From Dryococelus australis (Eukaryota; Arthropoda; Insecta; Phasmatodea; Phasmatidae): DNA of 64,000 bases. The translations under genes and the position numbers were made by a program. Below, piece by piece: positions 1-12,739 of the stretch (position 1 is its first letter; each line of letters opens with the position of its first letter). The notes under the pieces are model-generated. The model was not told the origin of the DNA, searched no databases, and saw nothing but the letters and a program-made list of their open reading frames with translations. Where the stretch lies: assembly GCA_029891345.1 (NCBI GenBank), contig CM057009.1:89079416-89143415 (forward strand), in the 5' to 3' direction.

Positions 1-559
1 ATCCTGTGTATTGGATATGAAATCAACTATCAAACTACAACCTTAATACGCCACAAGGGTGTATTCCTCCTAATGAGTTTCCTTCATGAACTGTAATTTA
101 ACTGTCAGTCACGTATGTGTGTATTTATTGGTACTTAGCAAACCTTATGTATCTCAGGAGATTGATTTTCCAGAGAGTTCATAACAAGTTTTTCGACATT
201 AACGTTAATAGTGTCTTCGTCTTTTTCGTCATTTATATGTAAGTGAAATCACATCAATGTGCCTTTTTTTCAGATTTCTTACAAGGCATGGTCTAATAAA
301 TGAGAAATCTTAAGACTTCGGTTGCTGCCACGTTGCCAAATATAACCTCCACACTTAACTCAGGTATATAAGTGCGCTATCGAGTGTTCAAAAATTGTCT
401 TACGGCATTTAGAGAGTATAATTACGTCATACATGTAAATTGATATTTATAACAGCCTGAAAAATCGAGTCACATAGTTACAAATTCACGCCAAGAAACA
501 TAGTATTAAATAAACTCATAAACACGTCTTGTTACTTGTAGATTATTACTTGTAGCTAT
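1..559. other. Non-coding AT-rich DNA
   Basis: No open frame with protein-like composition and no repeat shared with the rest of the window was seen here. The segment ends at the first copy of the TA-flanked MITE. Confidence 0.5.
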
Positions 560-942
560 AGGCTGTTCACGGTAAAGTGAGCACATCTGAAAGCACTGCT
601 TCAGATCTGTTTGTATGCACATTGTGTATTCCTCCGCCTTCTGTAAAATTAACATTGTGACGGGCCGTATCACTTTATTAATGTGTCGGTCAGGTGAAGC
701 TGCGGAATTATCTACACTTCGGCGCATAAAAAAACAGAAAGGGAAAAAAATAATATAAGTTATTACAAATTATAACCTAACACTATTTATTCTAAGGTAA
801 AATATGGAATCGCTTTCCGTTCCTCATTACTAAGTTTAACTGGGTGCATGTCACTCAGTGCGCCCGTTAAAGTATGTGAAGGTAGGGGCAGTATCTTTTT
901 TAAGGCTGATTTCAAAAGTGCTAACTTTGTTGTGAACAGCCT
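560..942. mobile_element. TA-flanked MITE family 1, copy A
   Basis: A 383-bp non-coding element. It starts with AGGCTGTTCACGGTAAAGTG and ends with the inverted form (TTGTGAACAGCCT). Its interior is shared with copies at 46.5, 50.7 and 54.3 kb, including a stretch reading GTCACTCAGTGCGCCCGTT. TA next to the terminal repeats of other copies points to a Tc1/mariner-type mobiliser. The right flank of this copy is mutated (TTCA in place of TTA). There is no coding capacity, so movement would have depended on a transposase supplied in trans. Confidence 0.85.
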
Positions 943-2420
943 TTCACAAGTGTTTACTTGCAGCATACGGTTTTCAAAAAATATTATCTTGCTTTTCTAA
1001 AGTTACGGAAGTTTTACTTGAGCATCAATGCTTGTAGCTTTTGTAAATATGCCCCAGGATGCCGCAGTATTTTACAACTCTACGAGTGCCTTAGTTCCCC
1101 ACAAAGTCCGCGCTATTTATCGCTGCACCACAGATGGTATACGGTGGAACTACAAAGGGCTGGCTGATGACGCCATTATCACGCCATGCCTCACCCACTC
1201 AACACTCTTCAAAGATTTAACAACACACGAATCCAGCGGGAAGCAGCGTTGCCAAGTCAACCTCCAATCTCCACCCCCGCTGGGGTGTGGAGCTAGCACG
1301 TGCTGGTGTCTGTCAGTAGAGGAACTGCACACGGCTTGGTAGAACGTCTGTGCGATATGGCAACATTGTGCGATGCTGCATATAGCAATATTTGCTATAC
1401 TGGAAATGCTGACGCTATCAGTAATATTTGCAATATTATCAGTATTGTAGATTTTTTAATATTCGTAATTTAATAAATACTGTAACATTTGTTACACGGT
1501 CATATCAGTGATTTCGCGGTACCAGTACAAAAGCGAAAATTTAAATATTAAATTATTTGCGAAATTACAATGCTCTATATTTGCGACACAATCGTAACTG
1601 TCGAAATATACTGGCAATTTGCCACTTTTTTCTAGTATAAATAATTCCGATATCAGTATTACGTTCCTCCTGCTAATAACTGTATTATCACGATATTGTG
1701 AACAGTATTTATATAGGAATATCTGAAATATTGATTCTGCCGAAATCAATATAATCTAAATTTGTATTTTCAATATTTGCAAAATACCGATCTCAGTTTC
1801 CAATTCTTTTTCCCCTCTACTTTATGCAAACGATTTGTCGATCTTATTTTACACACACGAAACTCAGATATGTATAGCCGAAATATTTATACTGAACAAT
1901 TTTTTCTTGCAAAATTTTTCTTCAACTTTATGTTAGGGACTAGTTATAATACATCCTTGATATGTGTGCTGTAGTACAGCAACGGAAGTGCCCCATAGTT
2001 ATACAAACTTTGGCATATATAATACGTCAATGGCTACGTTAATTACTGTTTATGATAAAATATTAATACTTTATTGCCAATTTTTATGCCCATAAAAGAC
2101 TCATGGTGTTAACTCTCAACCAAAGTTATTAAAAATGTGCGTTATTTATATATGCGTGGAAATTTAGGTTTTACAATTACACGTAAACTTTCTCAAAGCT
2201 TCAGTTTCTAACATTTATAATTTTTTATGTTTCGACGGTAAATCATCATTAAAAATATTATAATTAATATGTCGGAAACAAGTATAATTAAAATATAACA
2301 CAGCAAAGTTATAACCCGCATTATCATATATATTGAATACTGATAGTATTTTCCTTAGTGTGCAAATAGTAACTTTCTTTGGCAATTAAGAAGATACGTT
2401 CGCTTTGACTGTACAGCAAA
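943..2420. other. Non-coding DNA with a GC-richer island
   Basis: Mostly AT-rich. A GC-richer island at about 1,030-1,360 has an open plus-strand frame of about 104 codons. It has no recognisable domain and an odd composition late in the frame, so it is not called a gene. From 1,370 to 1,480 the motif CAATATTTGC/TATCAGTAAT recurs loosely. Confidence 0.4.
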
Positions 2421-3090
2421 GACGGCTTTTCAGATATCTGTAAGCTTATTTTAATTCACACACATAAATATTCCAAGTTTTAGATTTTAAATTCATTTCA
2501 ACTTCCATTAGTATTTCTCTCTTATACGTGCAGGAACATAAATAAGGAAACGCTTTATGGGTTGTAAGGTTGATGAAAGGATTGTGATTGCGACTGATGG
2601 AAAGACTGACTCTAGCAGACTGAATGCACGAAAATGACTCTTTTTCCCATTCTCTCATGCCAGCTTGCATTTCGTGAACATGTGTGAAAACTCGATCGCA
2701 GAATATTAAATAGCAACAACCAGTTAGCGATGATGCAGTTCGAGGATCCGTGCTCTTCGAGCTCGAAAGATGGCACTTCATATTCGCAATTCATCTGCTG
2801 GTATCATAGCACTCTGAGAAAATCCAAATAATCGTTCGCCCTGGAAGAAAACACACACGTACTATCACATACTATATATAATATACGAATATAACAGATT
2901 TATAATTGTATTAATATGAACATATAGAATTATTTTCAATTTATTTTATACATAAATATGTATATGTATATGTAAGTAACTATGTATAGGTATAGGCATA
3001 TAAGAATATAAATATGAAATTATTTTCAATTTAATATTTAAATATGGGTATAGGATTATAAGTATGTAAATATAAACTTCGAGTATGTTC
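2420..3090 (-). repeat. Dispersed repeat, copy 1 (inverted relative to 12.4-13.1 kb)
   Basis: The reverse complement of about 2,560-2,850 matches about 12,760-13,060 almost throughout; for example both contain GCTGGCATGAGA and TTCAGTCTGCTGGAATCAGT-like stretches, the first copy with small differences. The neighbouring AT-rich, loosely tandem block (2,870-3,080, units with AAATTATTTTCAATTTAAT) sits on the same side as in the second copy. This marks one repeat unit of about 650 bp rather than two chance matches. No coding function is evident. Confidence 0.65.
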
Positions 3091-4380
3091 TGCAGACTGC
3101 CCCCTCCCAAGTCACAGGCGCATGCCACGGAGTGGGCGTGCCAGTTTCGTATTTACTTCTCACATTCCTGAGTGAGCCTTGTTAACTGTAATCCAATGCA
3201 AAGGTATATTAAGTCTATAAGTGTGTAAAGTTTAGCTCGTCCTCGAAATAATCTGCGCAGTTTCCCTGTTCCTGTTTTGTTCCGTTTTAAAGTAAAGGCC
3301 TATTTACAAGCACGGGCATGTCTTAACCAAATTTGTATTACAGTAAATAGTTATTGATTATTAAAGTGTTATAACACGAATTTATTACATTTTTATCTGC
3401 GGGAGTGATTATAGTCTCTTGAAAGATCTACGGTTATTTAAAAATACTCAAAATATTCACCTTTTAAAACATAATAACATATAGAATACATGCAGCGAGC
3501 TACTAGATGTATTTCGAAGGAAACTATTCGCATTAATTTGAGCACTTCTTGATGCCTGTCGCATTTTATATATGGACGTATGCACCCAAATGTCAATAAA
3601 GATTACGTATTAAGACGTAACTTGGTATTTATTTTCATTTATACATGAACTGAAGTATAAATAAAATTGCTTGCATTTTTCATGTGTGTGTTATAGCACC
3701 ATTACGAAAAGTGTTAACAGCTCACTTTGGCGCGAAGAGCCTGTGGTAGCGTTACATCTAAGCTAGACAGTTCAACTCGACGTGTTTTGTCATGATGTGG
3801 TTTCTCACCGAACTGCCTGCATTGGCGATTCGAGGTGGTAATGGTAAGTAACCCACTTTGAAACACTTGGTGTCTGGCAGACACCACACCGACCAGTCAC
3901 CTAACTGATTGGTGGATACATGTATAAGTGTGCTTTCTAGCAAGCAATTGACCTCTCAATGTTTCGCGCCATGTTATGTGAATGCTAGCCACTGTGGCGT
4001 ACACAATTACCATTTGTTTGATAATATTTCACATTGTGATCACAAACATGATTCGGCAACATTCTATACATATATTTTTATAAATGGTTGTCAATCCCAC
4101 AACTACAAAATAAATAAATTATATACCAATTTGATACTTGCGTTATCTTGGACTGTCTTACACACAAAACATTGACGCATATACATATTTTCTAAATGAA
4201 TGTTTCTTTTAAGAATTACCTTCCTTGAGAGATAAGGTATTGCAGTTTCTAAGTTTAAGTCCAAATAGGTTGACCAAAAACCGAAAATCTAATCGTTGGA
4301 AGACGGTATTCAGTGACTGTAAAAAATAGGTACACAAATAGAGATAGAGAATTGCATTTTCTTTATAACACATCTACCAA
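3091..4380. other. Non-coding AT-rich DNA
   Basis: No supported gene. Open frames here are short and lack protein-like composition or shared motifs. Confidence 0.5.
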
Positions 4381-5030
4381 CATTTGACTTTGAAGTCCCC
4401 GCACTTTGACCTCATACCTACCAAAATCGCAGATGTTATAGTGACTTAAAGGGTTGGGAGAGTTGAGGTACGTTTGAAATATTAGTAGTATGACATGCAG
4501 TCAAATGAAAAGTTACTGAGACAGGGTTCCAAAATGTCGGACAGGAAGGTCCATCCTGATCCACGCAAGCTCCATTTCGCAGTGGTTGTTTAACAATATT
4601 TAATGATTTATAACCAATTTGCTCTACTTTCTAACCCTTTCTTCTCCATTTATTAGGTTTGGTAGTGCAAGTTAGAAAATGAATAAATTCACAATAACAA
4701 TTTAATGTGTAATGTTGTAAGTAGTGTATAAAAATTACTTGGGCGAAAAGGGATGGAGGATAGCAGCGGAGGAACCGCCTACCGTCATGTTGGAATTTCC
4801 TTAAAAATTCAGATTTTCAGTAAAAATGTCCCTTTTTCAACTAAAAAATTCCCATTTTCCCAGACAGATCAGTGACCCTGGGTAGAGCAGTCAGATGGAT
4901 CAACGACCACGGTGACCGGGATCAGAGACCCCAGGGTCAGGAGAGCAGGACCAGGACCTTTGTCCTTGAACTTTGAACCAAAAAATCTAAAAAATAAAAA
5001 AAGAATCGACAAAATTCCACAAAAAATTTA
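4380..5030. repeat. Polinton-terminus-like fragment (left, inverted partner of 14.8 kb)
   Basis: The stretch 4,870-5,000 has repeated CCCTGGGT/CCAGGGTC boxes, then GGAGAGCAG, then ACCTTTG and CTTGAACTTTGAACC, followed by an A-rich run. The reverse complement of 14,780-14,880 has the same order of boxes. This is the style of the long termini of the provirus at 32.9-41.8 kb. It stops abruptly where gag-like coding sequence begins (about 5,030). It may be the left end of a second, gutted Polinton or an isolated fragment. Confidence 0.4.
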
Positions 5031-6410
5031 AATCCCAAGTCGAGAAAGCGACTGCAGATAAGCTTGCAAGAGTAGCTGAGGTGGATCAGTTAACCCAGGT
5101 CGTGGAGGGAGTGAGAAATCTTCACCTGAGTGTACACGATTTTGACCGTGTGGAGGTGCAGCCTCTTGTCACTAATACTCTACGCACTGAGCCCAGAAAC
5201 ACCACATTCAATTCTGAACCAAATGCCACACAAATGCCGGCTATGCCAGTAACAAATGCGTCCATTAGCACTCTACTATCACCCATCGAAACTGTGGGCG
5301 GAGCAGATGCCCAAATTCGAGGGAAAATCAGGGGAAAATCAGAGGAAAATCCAATCAATTTCCTACTGAAATTTGAGGAGTATTTTGTCGTGTTTGGACT
5401 AGGTGACCACGACAAACTGAGATGCCTTAGTCTAGCACTCAAGTCGACAGCCTACTATTGGTGGGAAGTAGCGAAAAGCACCACAAAAATCTACGCGGAA
5501 ATCAAGTGCAAATTTACAAATTATTCCTGGAATACAAAAGTGCAGGGAAACCTGAGAGCGCAGCTCAACGCAGAAAGGTTTATCCCCGGCCGAGGTCGTA
5601 GCCTGGAAGCACACATCGCTGACATGTACGAAACCTCAATACACTTAAGCCATCCTATAAGCGATGAGGAATTTACAGCAATGGTGTTACTGCAGTTACC
5701 CTATCTCTACCAAGCACACTGGTCAGGACGGAGAGACATAGTATCATTCCGCGAGGGACTACTTGCGTTCGATCAAATCGATAAAATTCAGACACAACAA
5801 AATGTAAGAGAAGACGACAAGCAAGGGCCTATCGAACGAACGCCGCAATTGTACTCCGGAAACCACCAATACCAGTACAGGGGAGCTTTCAGGCAGAACA
5901 ATAATGGGCATCCTAAAGTGCAATCTTTTCGCGTAGACTACCACGAGCCGTAGCCACTATAACCAAGGCTCTGATCAGAGAAACAGCCAACACTCTTTCA
6001 GAGGCCGAAAGTATTATTCAGGCAGGAGAGATCAGAGGACCCGCGGTCACCGTCTGGACCGTGAAGCGAGGTTAGCTCAACAGGGAGAACGGTCAGAGGA
6101 GGACCGAAGCCCACGATTGCCTACGTCACATGGCACGCCTGTTTCTAGGGCAGCGAACCGTTTTTCGCACGCGCCTGTACCGCAGGGCAGGAATGGAACA
6201 GCGTACGGAAATGAAACACCGCAGTCAGCTGGAGTCAGCTATAACCAGAGACAGACAGGCTATCTACTACCACAGCCAGGCGGTTATTTTGACAGTCAGA
6301 CACCGCTTGACCCACGAATGCCACCGTTTGTGCCCATACCACCTACGATCAACTGGAGAGAGGCGAGTCCGCAGAATGCAGCTGCGAGTAATAATACTAA
6401 GTTAAACTAG
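5031..6410 (+). pseudogene. gag: gag (capsid/nucleocapsid) remnant of the gypsy element
   Basis: An open frame of about 290 codons from about 5,081 to 5,953. It continues upstream without a stop to about 4,991, so the true start is lost. The central part (residues about 95-230) has a retrotransposon capsid layout: aromatic/acidic 'FEEYF' and 'YYWWE' motifs and a late 'FREGLLAFDQID'-like helix. The end is rich in Gln, Asn and Arg. After the stop at 5,951 the sequence stays compositionally gag/nucleocapsid-like (Gln, Pro and Asn rich, about 6,117-6,410) but in several frames. No Cys-His zinc knuckle was recognised. Capsid assembly is the family role; this copy cannot make full-length Gag. Confidence 0.75.
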
Positions 6411-6496
6411 AAAGGGTAAAGGAAACTGGATCCCAGTCGCTGGCCCAAATCACCGAGTGTAATACTAAGGGGTAATCCTCATCCGAGTTTAATAGT

Positions 6497-6955
6497 GTGA
6501 TTGATTTAACAAAACAAAAGGAAGTTGAGCTGTATAGTGTGGAAAATATTGTTGTAAGTACTGTATTATTAGGAGAAACCGACAGGGAGTTTTTGCTAGA
6601 CAATACTGCACAAGAGGATGTTGTTATGCAGGAAAATTTGTGTCCTGAGTTGAAGTTAGCTGTATGTGGTTTGTCAGTGCCATGTTTACTAGACAGTGGA
6701 GCTGAGATAAGCTGCGTGGCAGAAACATTTGTAACTGATATCTGTGCCACTGTATATAAGCTACCTGTCGTACCAGTACCCAGGCTCCGCATTATTGGTG
6801 CAACAGCAAAATCAGGCCCGATGGTTAGCAGATAAGTTTTATTAACTATTGAGGGCTTAGGCAGCATAAAACGAATTTCAGCTTCGGTCATTACAGGCTT
6901 GACAAAGACTGTGATACTAGGTATTGATTTTCTGACACGTTACAAAATCAGTTAG
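6497..6955 (+). pseudogene. Retroviral-type aspartic protease remnant
   Basis: A frame of about 112 codons contains LLDSGAEISC (about residues 63-72). This is the D-S/T-G active-site signature of retropepsin-like proteases, at the expected place between gag and reverse transcriptase. A stop at 6,833 ends the frame, but the following bases (to about 6,955) still look like the C-terminal part of the protease/linker in the same strand. In the family it processes Gag-Pol. Here it is cut off from gag by stops and cannot be made as a polyprotein. Confidence 0.7.
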
Positions 6956-6973
6956 GATTTTGGCGGATGGTTA

Positions 6974-8490
6974 GTGCGCACCGCAGACAGGGAGTCTAGC
7001 ATGGTAACCACTCCGGACTGCTGGAGATGGTCGGATCAATTTTTATGTCGCCTACAAATAGCGGAGTTTCAACCTAATAAATCGCCAGCTGTGAACGCAA
7101 CCGCTTCTTTTTCAGATATTTTACATACTGTGAGCAATATTGACGGCATTGATCGACAGCAGAAGTATGTTTTAGAGCAGTTATTACTGTCTAACCAGGC
7201 CATTTTCTCTGAGCAGCCAGGCCGGAACAAGTTGTACAAAGCCCATATACAAGTGGACCCGGAAAAGTATTTAATTGTAAATCATACACGATCCCCGCAA
7301 AGTATGCAAAGGAAGCGGAAGATTATTTGAATCTAATGTTGTCATGGAATGTAATAAAACCTGCAGCGAGTCCGTGCTGTAATCCTATTGTCTGCGTAAG
7401 GAAAAGAGACGGATCAGTCAGACTATGTTTGGATGCACGTAAACTAAATAGCATTACAATTAAATCCAGAGAAAGCCCCAGACCTACTGACGAACTATTA
7501 AGGCTGTCCCAGGGAGTTCGCTAATTGTCTACGATAGACTTCACCCATGGCTACTGGCAAGTTCCCCTGACTGACGAATCAAAACAGTACACCGAATTTT
7601 TGTTTCGCAACCAACAATTTTGTTTTGAAGTACTACCTTTTGGTCTTCGTAATGCCGCATCGCAGTTCACGAGGTGTATGACAGTCACCCTAGGCGAGGA
7701 ATGTTCAGAATTCGCACGTTGTTACATAGACTATATTTGGTTACGTCGGCTACCTTTGAGGAACATTTGGAGCACCTGCAGACCGTGCTAAACAAGTTGA
7801 CACCCGCCGGGACTACAGTTAAATTAAGAAAGTCACTTTTCTGTCGCGAGGAAGTGCCATTTCTAGGACATGTTTTGACCCCAGAAGGGATACGCGCGGC
7901 GCCCGCCGGATAAGCTAACCGCTATCACGGAATTTCCTGTGTCCAGAAACGTAAAACAGCTAAGAGCGTTCCTAGGAGTGTTCGGTTTTTACCGTAATTA
8001 TTCAAATGAGGTTGCGCAGGTGTGTGCAGCGTTGTTTGGCCTATTGAGAAAGGATGTAACCTGGAAGTGGACGGAAGAGAAACAGCAGGCTTTCGACGCT
8101 GTGAAGGAACTATTTTTGAGTGAACATGTAATTCATCGTCATGTACAAGGTGCTACGTATTATTTGTACACGGAGGTATCAAGTTACGCTTTGGGAGCGA
8201 AGCTAGCACGACTGAGCTCTGATGGCCTGGAAAAGACAGTCGCTATGGCGATCCGAACGCTCAATAAGGCAGAGAAATAGTATACTATGACTGAGAAGGA
8301 AATGCTAGGTGTAGTGTGGGCGCTACAGAATTTTCACAAATTACTAGTGGGCGAACGCATTGTACTGCAGATAAGTTTAAGCATAGGAGAGATTTTCAGT
8401 AGTCGCCTGACTAGATGGTCACTGTTAAAACACGAATTTAACCTATGTTTTCAGCATATTAAAGGAAGCGAGAATGTCACAACTGATTAG
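6974..8490 (+). pseudogene. pol: Reverse transcriptase and RNase H remnant (gypsy pol)
   Basis: The reverse transcriptase core is spread over frames at 7,327-7,524, 7,525-7,791 and 7,674-7,913. Visible landmarks are VCVRKRDGSVRLCLDARKLN, STIDFTHGYWQVPL and LPFGLRNAASQF. The catalytic box, normally ending in two aspartates, reads YIDYI: the second Asp is Tyr, and a 1-base loss just after it shifts the frame. The connection and RNase H region follow (7,939-8,490; FYRNYS, then TEKEMLGVVWAL). The upstream linker at 6,974-7,330 carries the usual 'ILEQLLLSNQAIFSE'-like lead-in. Reverse transcription from this copy is not possible. Confidence 0.85.
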
Positions 8491-8729
8491 CTCAGCCGCA
8501 TTCCAGATGGAGTACCGAAAGTGGAGAGTAAGAATCCGAACGAATTTTTCGTTGCGCAAGCTGCTACGCCACCAGAGTTGTCACGACTACTGCAAGAGAT
8601 TTTGGTATTGTTTTGCAAGATCAGAAAGCAGATAATTTTTGCAGCAGAGTACTGAACAAGCTTGAAGAAGTGGCAGCTGAGCATCCACCGAGGAATTATT
8701 TTTGTACAAGTTCCGATGGAGTTTTGTTT

Positions 8730-9850
8730 TAACGTGGTTTGCATCAGAAAGAGTTTGAAACGGAATGCAAGATCGTCATACCAGAGAAATTACAAGAACA
8801 GCTGATTATTGGTACACACGAGTTATTTGACCACGTAGGCATAAGAAAAACGTACGAAGCTTTGCGCAGACAATTTTTCTAGAAGAGAAAGCTACAGAAT
8901 GCTACCTTCACCGTAAGAGCATGAACCTTATGCCAGAAATGTAAACATTCACAAGAAAATTTGGCAGGTGAAATAAAACCTGTTATTCCAGAAAATCCAT
9001 TGGATTTAGTGTCAGTCGATCTATTCGGTCCGTTGCCACGTTCAAAGGCTGGAGTGACGTATATTTTCGTAGTGATGGATGTGTTTCCTTAGTACACGAA
9101 ATTACACGCAATAGTTCGTGCCAATGCGAAGACAGTTGTAAGCAAACTGGAATAGTTCATTAAGGAAGTTGGAAAACCGTTATGCGTGTTATCAGACAAG
9201 GGTACGCAATTTACCGGACACGTATGGGAAACAAGTCTGAGAGAGGAAGACATTGTACCCGCTACAACTTCACCGAGACGTCCCGCCGGAAATCCGGTAG
9301 AGTGCAGAATGCGTAGTTTGGGACATTAACTGCGCATATTTTGCGATACAGCTCAACAAAGTTGGCGAGATAAAATCCCACTGGTAGAATTTATCTTTAA
9401 TCACACTGTTCATGACAGCACTAATTTTACCACTTGGGAAAAATTGACAGGCCAACGATCATCTAATTTTGACCCTAGTAAGCTACCACAACTTCCAAAG
9501 ATTGCACACGGTGACGAACAACGGTCAGAGAAGTTAAAAGAAGAAATTACGCTACTGGTAAAACAAAGATTGCATTTAGCAGCTGAGAGACGAGCCAGAT
9601 AAGTAAATAAATCGAAGATAAATAAATTGCAGTCATGTCATCTTGTTTTGACTAGAGTGCTAGGTGTGAGTAAACACTTCGATTATTTAATCGGGAAGCT
9701 AATGCCATTATATTCTGGACCACTGGAGGTAAAGGGAGAACCATTTCACAACTGTTACGAGTTGGTTATCCCAGGCGCTAATGCAGTAGTTGGCCGGCAA
9801 AATCTGAGTAATTGAAGAGTTTATCGATCTCGTGAACAAGACGGTCTAGC
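8730..9850 (+). pseudogene. Gypsy integrase remnant
   Basis: Read over several frames, this holds an N-terminal His/Cys zinc-binding region (LIIGTHELFDHVGI, then CQKC), a catalytic core with Asp in LVSVDLFGPL, Asp in VLSDKGTQF and Glu in NPVECR, and a C-terminal region to about 9,815 (YSGPLEV, then YELVIPG). Several in-frame TAG/TAA codons, for example near 8,880, 9,090 and 9,150, break it. The three acidic catalytic positions survive although the frame does not. No chromodomain was seen after it. Confidence 0.8.
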
Positions 9851-12420
9851 ACGAGCTTGAAAGTAAACAGCAGTTGTAAGGCGAAGGGAGTTACTGCATT
9901 GTAGAACGGTGGCTAGCGGAAGGCATTATTATGATGTTTAAGTAGTGAGTACTTGGCAAGAGGATTTGTTTACATGAAGCTACGAGGAGAGTGTGCGAAC
10001 TGGTGTGTCTGCTGCTCCTCAATGAGCCATGAAAGTTAATTAGTTACCTCGCAAGTTTGTTTTTAGAGCCCCGCACCGCAAGTCTTCGAGGAAGACTGAG
10101 AGAAAAAAAAAAGTAAACACTGCTTATCGCCGCGCCGGAATTAGCGCTTGCTGCCTAGTTACCAGGGATCCTAAACAGTGAGAAAGACGATCTAAGCTGC
10201 CTAGAATACACATTAAGCTGCCTCAGTGCGAATATTGCTAAGTGGACTCCCTACCTCGTTGTCTGGAAGGCTGCTCGATCCCATGTATCTGAAAATAAAT
10301 AAACAGATGGACCCAAGGGCCTTTTGAGGACAAACAAAGTAACTGTTCTCTGATAAACAACATGTAAACACTGAAGTACTGGATTGTACGTACTGTGGTT
10401 TATTCTGCATTGCTAATGGCTCAAAGTAATCCAATTGGTATAGAAGTCTTCTCAGATATCCAAGGATAAAGTAGCGATGTTCTATTGTGCTGATCATATT
10501 TCTTCTCGGATTTGTTTTGTGCCGCTGGAGTTTTTGAAAGTTGTGATGTTTGTACATAGTAGGATAAATATTTTGCAGAGAGTTATCTTGTGTCATCTAT
10601 TCTTCGTTTTTTTTTTGTATGTTGCCATATGGTTTTGGCAATGCGAGTTGACGTTATTCCAGATGAAACACCTATAGTTTTCAGGTGTAGCTTCCTATTT
10701 ATGCAATTGTGGTTATGTTTTTCATGGATTTATTCATCTTCTAGTGTTGGGTGTTCTGTGCTATGCTACCTACGTAATAGTTAGGGAAACTAACATTTTA
10801 GGTAGTGGTCCTTTAAATACCATAATAAACATTTAAGTGCTGTGTAAACAATGAACGATGTGAGAGTGAGCATGTTTCGCTAGTGAACTGTTCATCACCA
10901 AACATTGGTGGTGCTGCGACTACAGACACTTGGTGTAAGCTACGGACTCACACGTCACTACACACACCAGTGAACATAAACACACACTCGCGTAAACACA
11001 CGTTTTTTTTCTGCCAGAGACTGTAGAGCCTCGACAGCGGCGATTTTTAGTGCGACGATCTTCAGTACGACGGGCGAAACAATGTGTTGTCCCAGGAGGT
11101 ACAGAACTGTTTGGCACGATTTTAAGCGTGCGGCAAGGCTCGTGTTACATCGGCAGTTTGGCGAGGACACACGAATTTGCTCTGCGAATCATGTTACTGG
11201 AGCAGACAACAAGCCACAGCCTCGACCGTACAGCTGCAGACTAGTTAGAAATAGAGGGTAAAAAAAAGAGAGAAAAAAAAATTAACAGAAACGGTTGCCT
11301 CACTGCCGCCGAAAGAACTTGTGTATTATTTATTTTCAGACTCTGCAGCAATGAATGACTACTTACTAAATGCATTGCTATGTAATTTGTACCATATGGT
11401 GAGTTTTTCTTTTTCAGCTTCTTATGATGAGTGTAATTAAATGCTATTATTTATTCCTACTGCAACACTCTGTTGAAAGGATACGTTAATAAGGGAATAT
11501 TAAATCTCATTTTATGTCGTGAATATGTACACATACGCAGACACGTTCAGAATGATTTGTTCCATTGTTTTGTTTTTATATCTAGACATTTCTTTAATGA
11601 GAGATTTCAATCCAGGAGATGCTGTCTGTAACACAACATTTTCACTATCTGCACCTATTTGTAATAATTTATTTTTGTTTCACGTGTTGGACATTGTCAT
11701 GCACAATACTTGTAATTTTACCTATGTTTCAAATATGTTTCATATTTTGTAATTTTATTATTCTTATTTTGCATTTTCCATATGGTTAGAATATTTAAAC
11801 TTAGATGTACGAATGGCAATAATTAATGTAAAATTGAAATAGATAGTTAGATTTTATTTTGTTTGTATTTTAATTAATAGCATAATATTTTGAATTATTT
11901 TTGGTCTCATCTTTATTGTTAATGCTTCAGGGAATTTCTTGTTTTTTTTTTTAATTAACTTCTACGAGACCTGTAACTCTATGGAATAGGGATTTAGGCC
12001 GTTTGGAGTGTGTCATTTTATATCGTGAGTCAGGAAGCCTTGCGATTGGCTAATAGGTTCGAATCCTGTACTTTGATTGTCTGGAGAGCTCAGCATAGGT
12101 TAGGATGCGAGGGCAGTTTGAACATTTGCTCTCTCTGACACCAACCTTCAACTATGCTAGACGTAATGCTAGGATGCTCGTCCTGCAGGTGGACGCAGCA
12201 AAGGAATTTTAATTAGAATAGGGTGTTCTATTTTCTAACATCTTGCAACAGTTCTGATTTGTGTTTTGCGTCGAGTTTGATAAATTTAGCATTCCGCATA
12301 TATTTTATTTAAGCAGATTTCGGAATATAGGTAGTTAGCTAGACCTGTAATGTTAGTGAGCCGTTGAAAATGTCTTCGCACATGTATATAAGTGAATATA
12401 TAATTAATTTAAACGTCTAT
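9851..12420. other. Region downstream of the gypsy element, unassigned
   Basis: Purine-rich tracts at about 10,100-10,115 and 11,255-11,280 could be polypurine tracts, but no matching LTR copy exists in the window to test this. A hydrophobic frame at 10,477-10,784 looks like leader-type sequence but has no env features. At about 12,040-12,080 there is a B-box-like stretch (GGTTCGAATCC) that could be the remnant of a tRNA-derived SINE. No gene is supported. Confidence 0.4.
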
Positions 12421-12427
12421 ATATATA

Positions 12428-12720
12428 TAAGTATGTACATATAAATAAGAGAATGTAAAATTAATTTTATTGTATATAAGTATGTACACATAAATATGGT
12501 AATATAAAATTCATTTAAATGTCTACATAAGAATGTGCATATAAATATGGGAATATAAAATTATTTTAATTTAATTTTTATATAGTTATGCACACATAGG
12601 TATATAAATATATAATTATTTTCAATTTAATTTATATGTATAGCTGTAGGTATATAACTATGTAAATATAAAATTATTTAAATGTTTTATACATAATTAT
12701 ATATTGGTATATATACATAT
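12428..12720. repeat. AT-rich tandem repeat, ~50-57 bp units
   Basis: About five loosely conserved units, each with a TATGTACATATAAATA-like start and an AAATTATTT(T)AA-like centre, run in tandem. The array leads directly into the dispersed repeat at 12,740-13,110, as the equivalent AT-rich block does at 2,870-3,080. Confidence 0.6.
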
Positions 12721-12739
12721 ACCTGCAGAATATTAACAT

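Larger units (their letters stand above)
5031..9850 (+). mobile_element. Degenerate Ty3/gypsy LTR retrotransposon internal region
   Basis: Gag capsid, aspartic protease, reverse transcriptase, RNase H and integrase follow in that order on the plus strand, which is the Ty3/gypsy order (integrase after RNase H, unlike copia). Reading frames are interrupted at many points by stops and small indels. No 5' LTR or primer-binding site is present upstream: gag-like sequence joins directly to AT-rich, Polinton-terminus-like DNA. No convincing 3' LTR was found, though purine-rich tracts occur at about 10,100-10,115 and 11,255-11,280. The copy is an old, immobile fossil. Confidence 0.9.

Noticed and set aside
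1028-1342. 104-codon plus-strand frame in a GC-richer island
   Set aside because: No domain, splice or promoter signal; a Cys/Pro-rich end that looks like read-through of non-coding DNA.
10477-10784. Hydrophobic frames downstream of the gypsy integrase, possible env signal peptide
   Set aside because: No cleavage site, furin-type site, fusion peptide or transmembrane anchor follows; hydrophobicity comes from a T-rich stretch.
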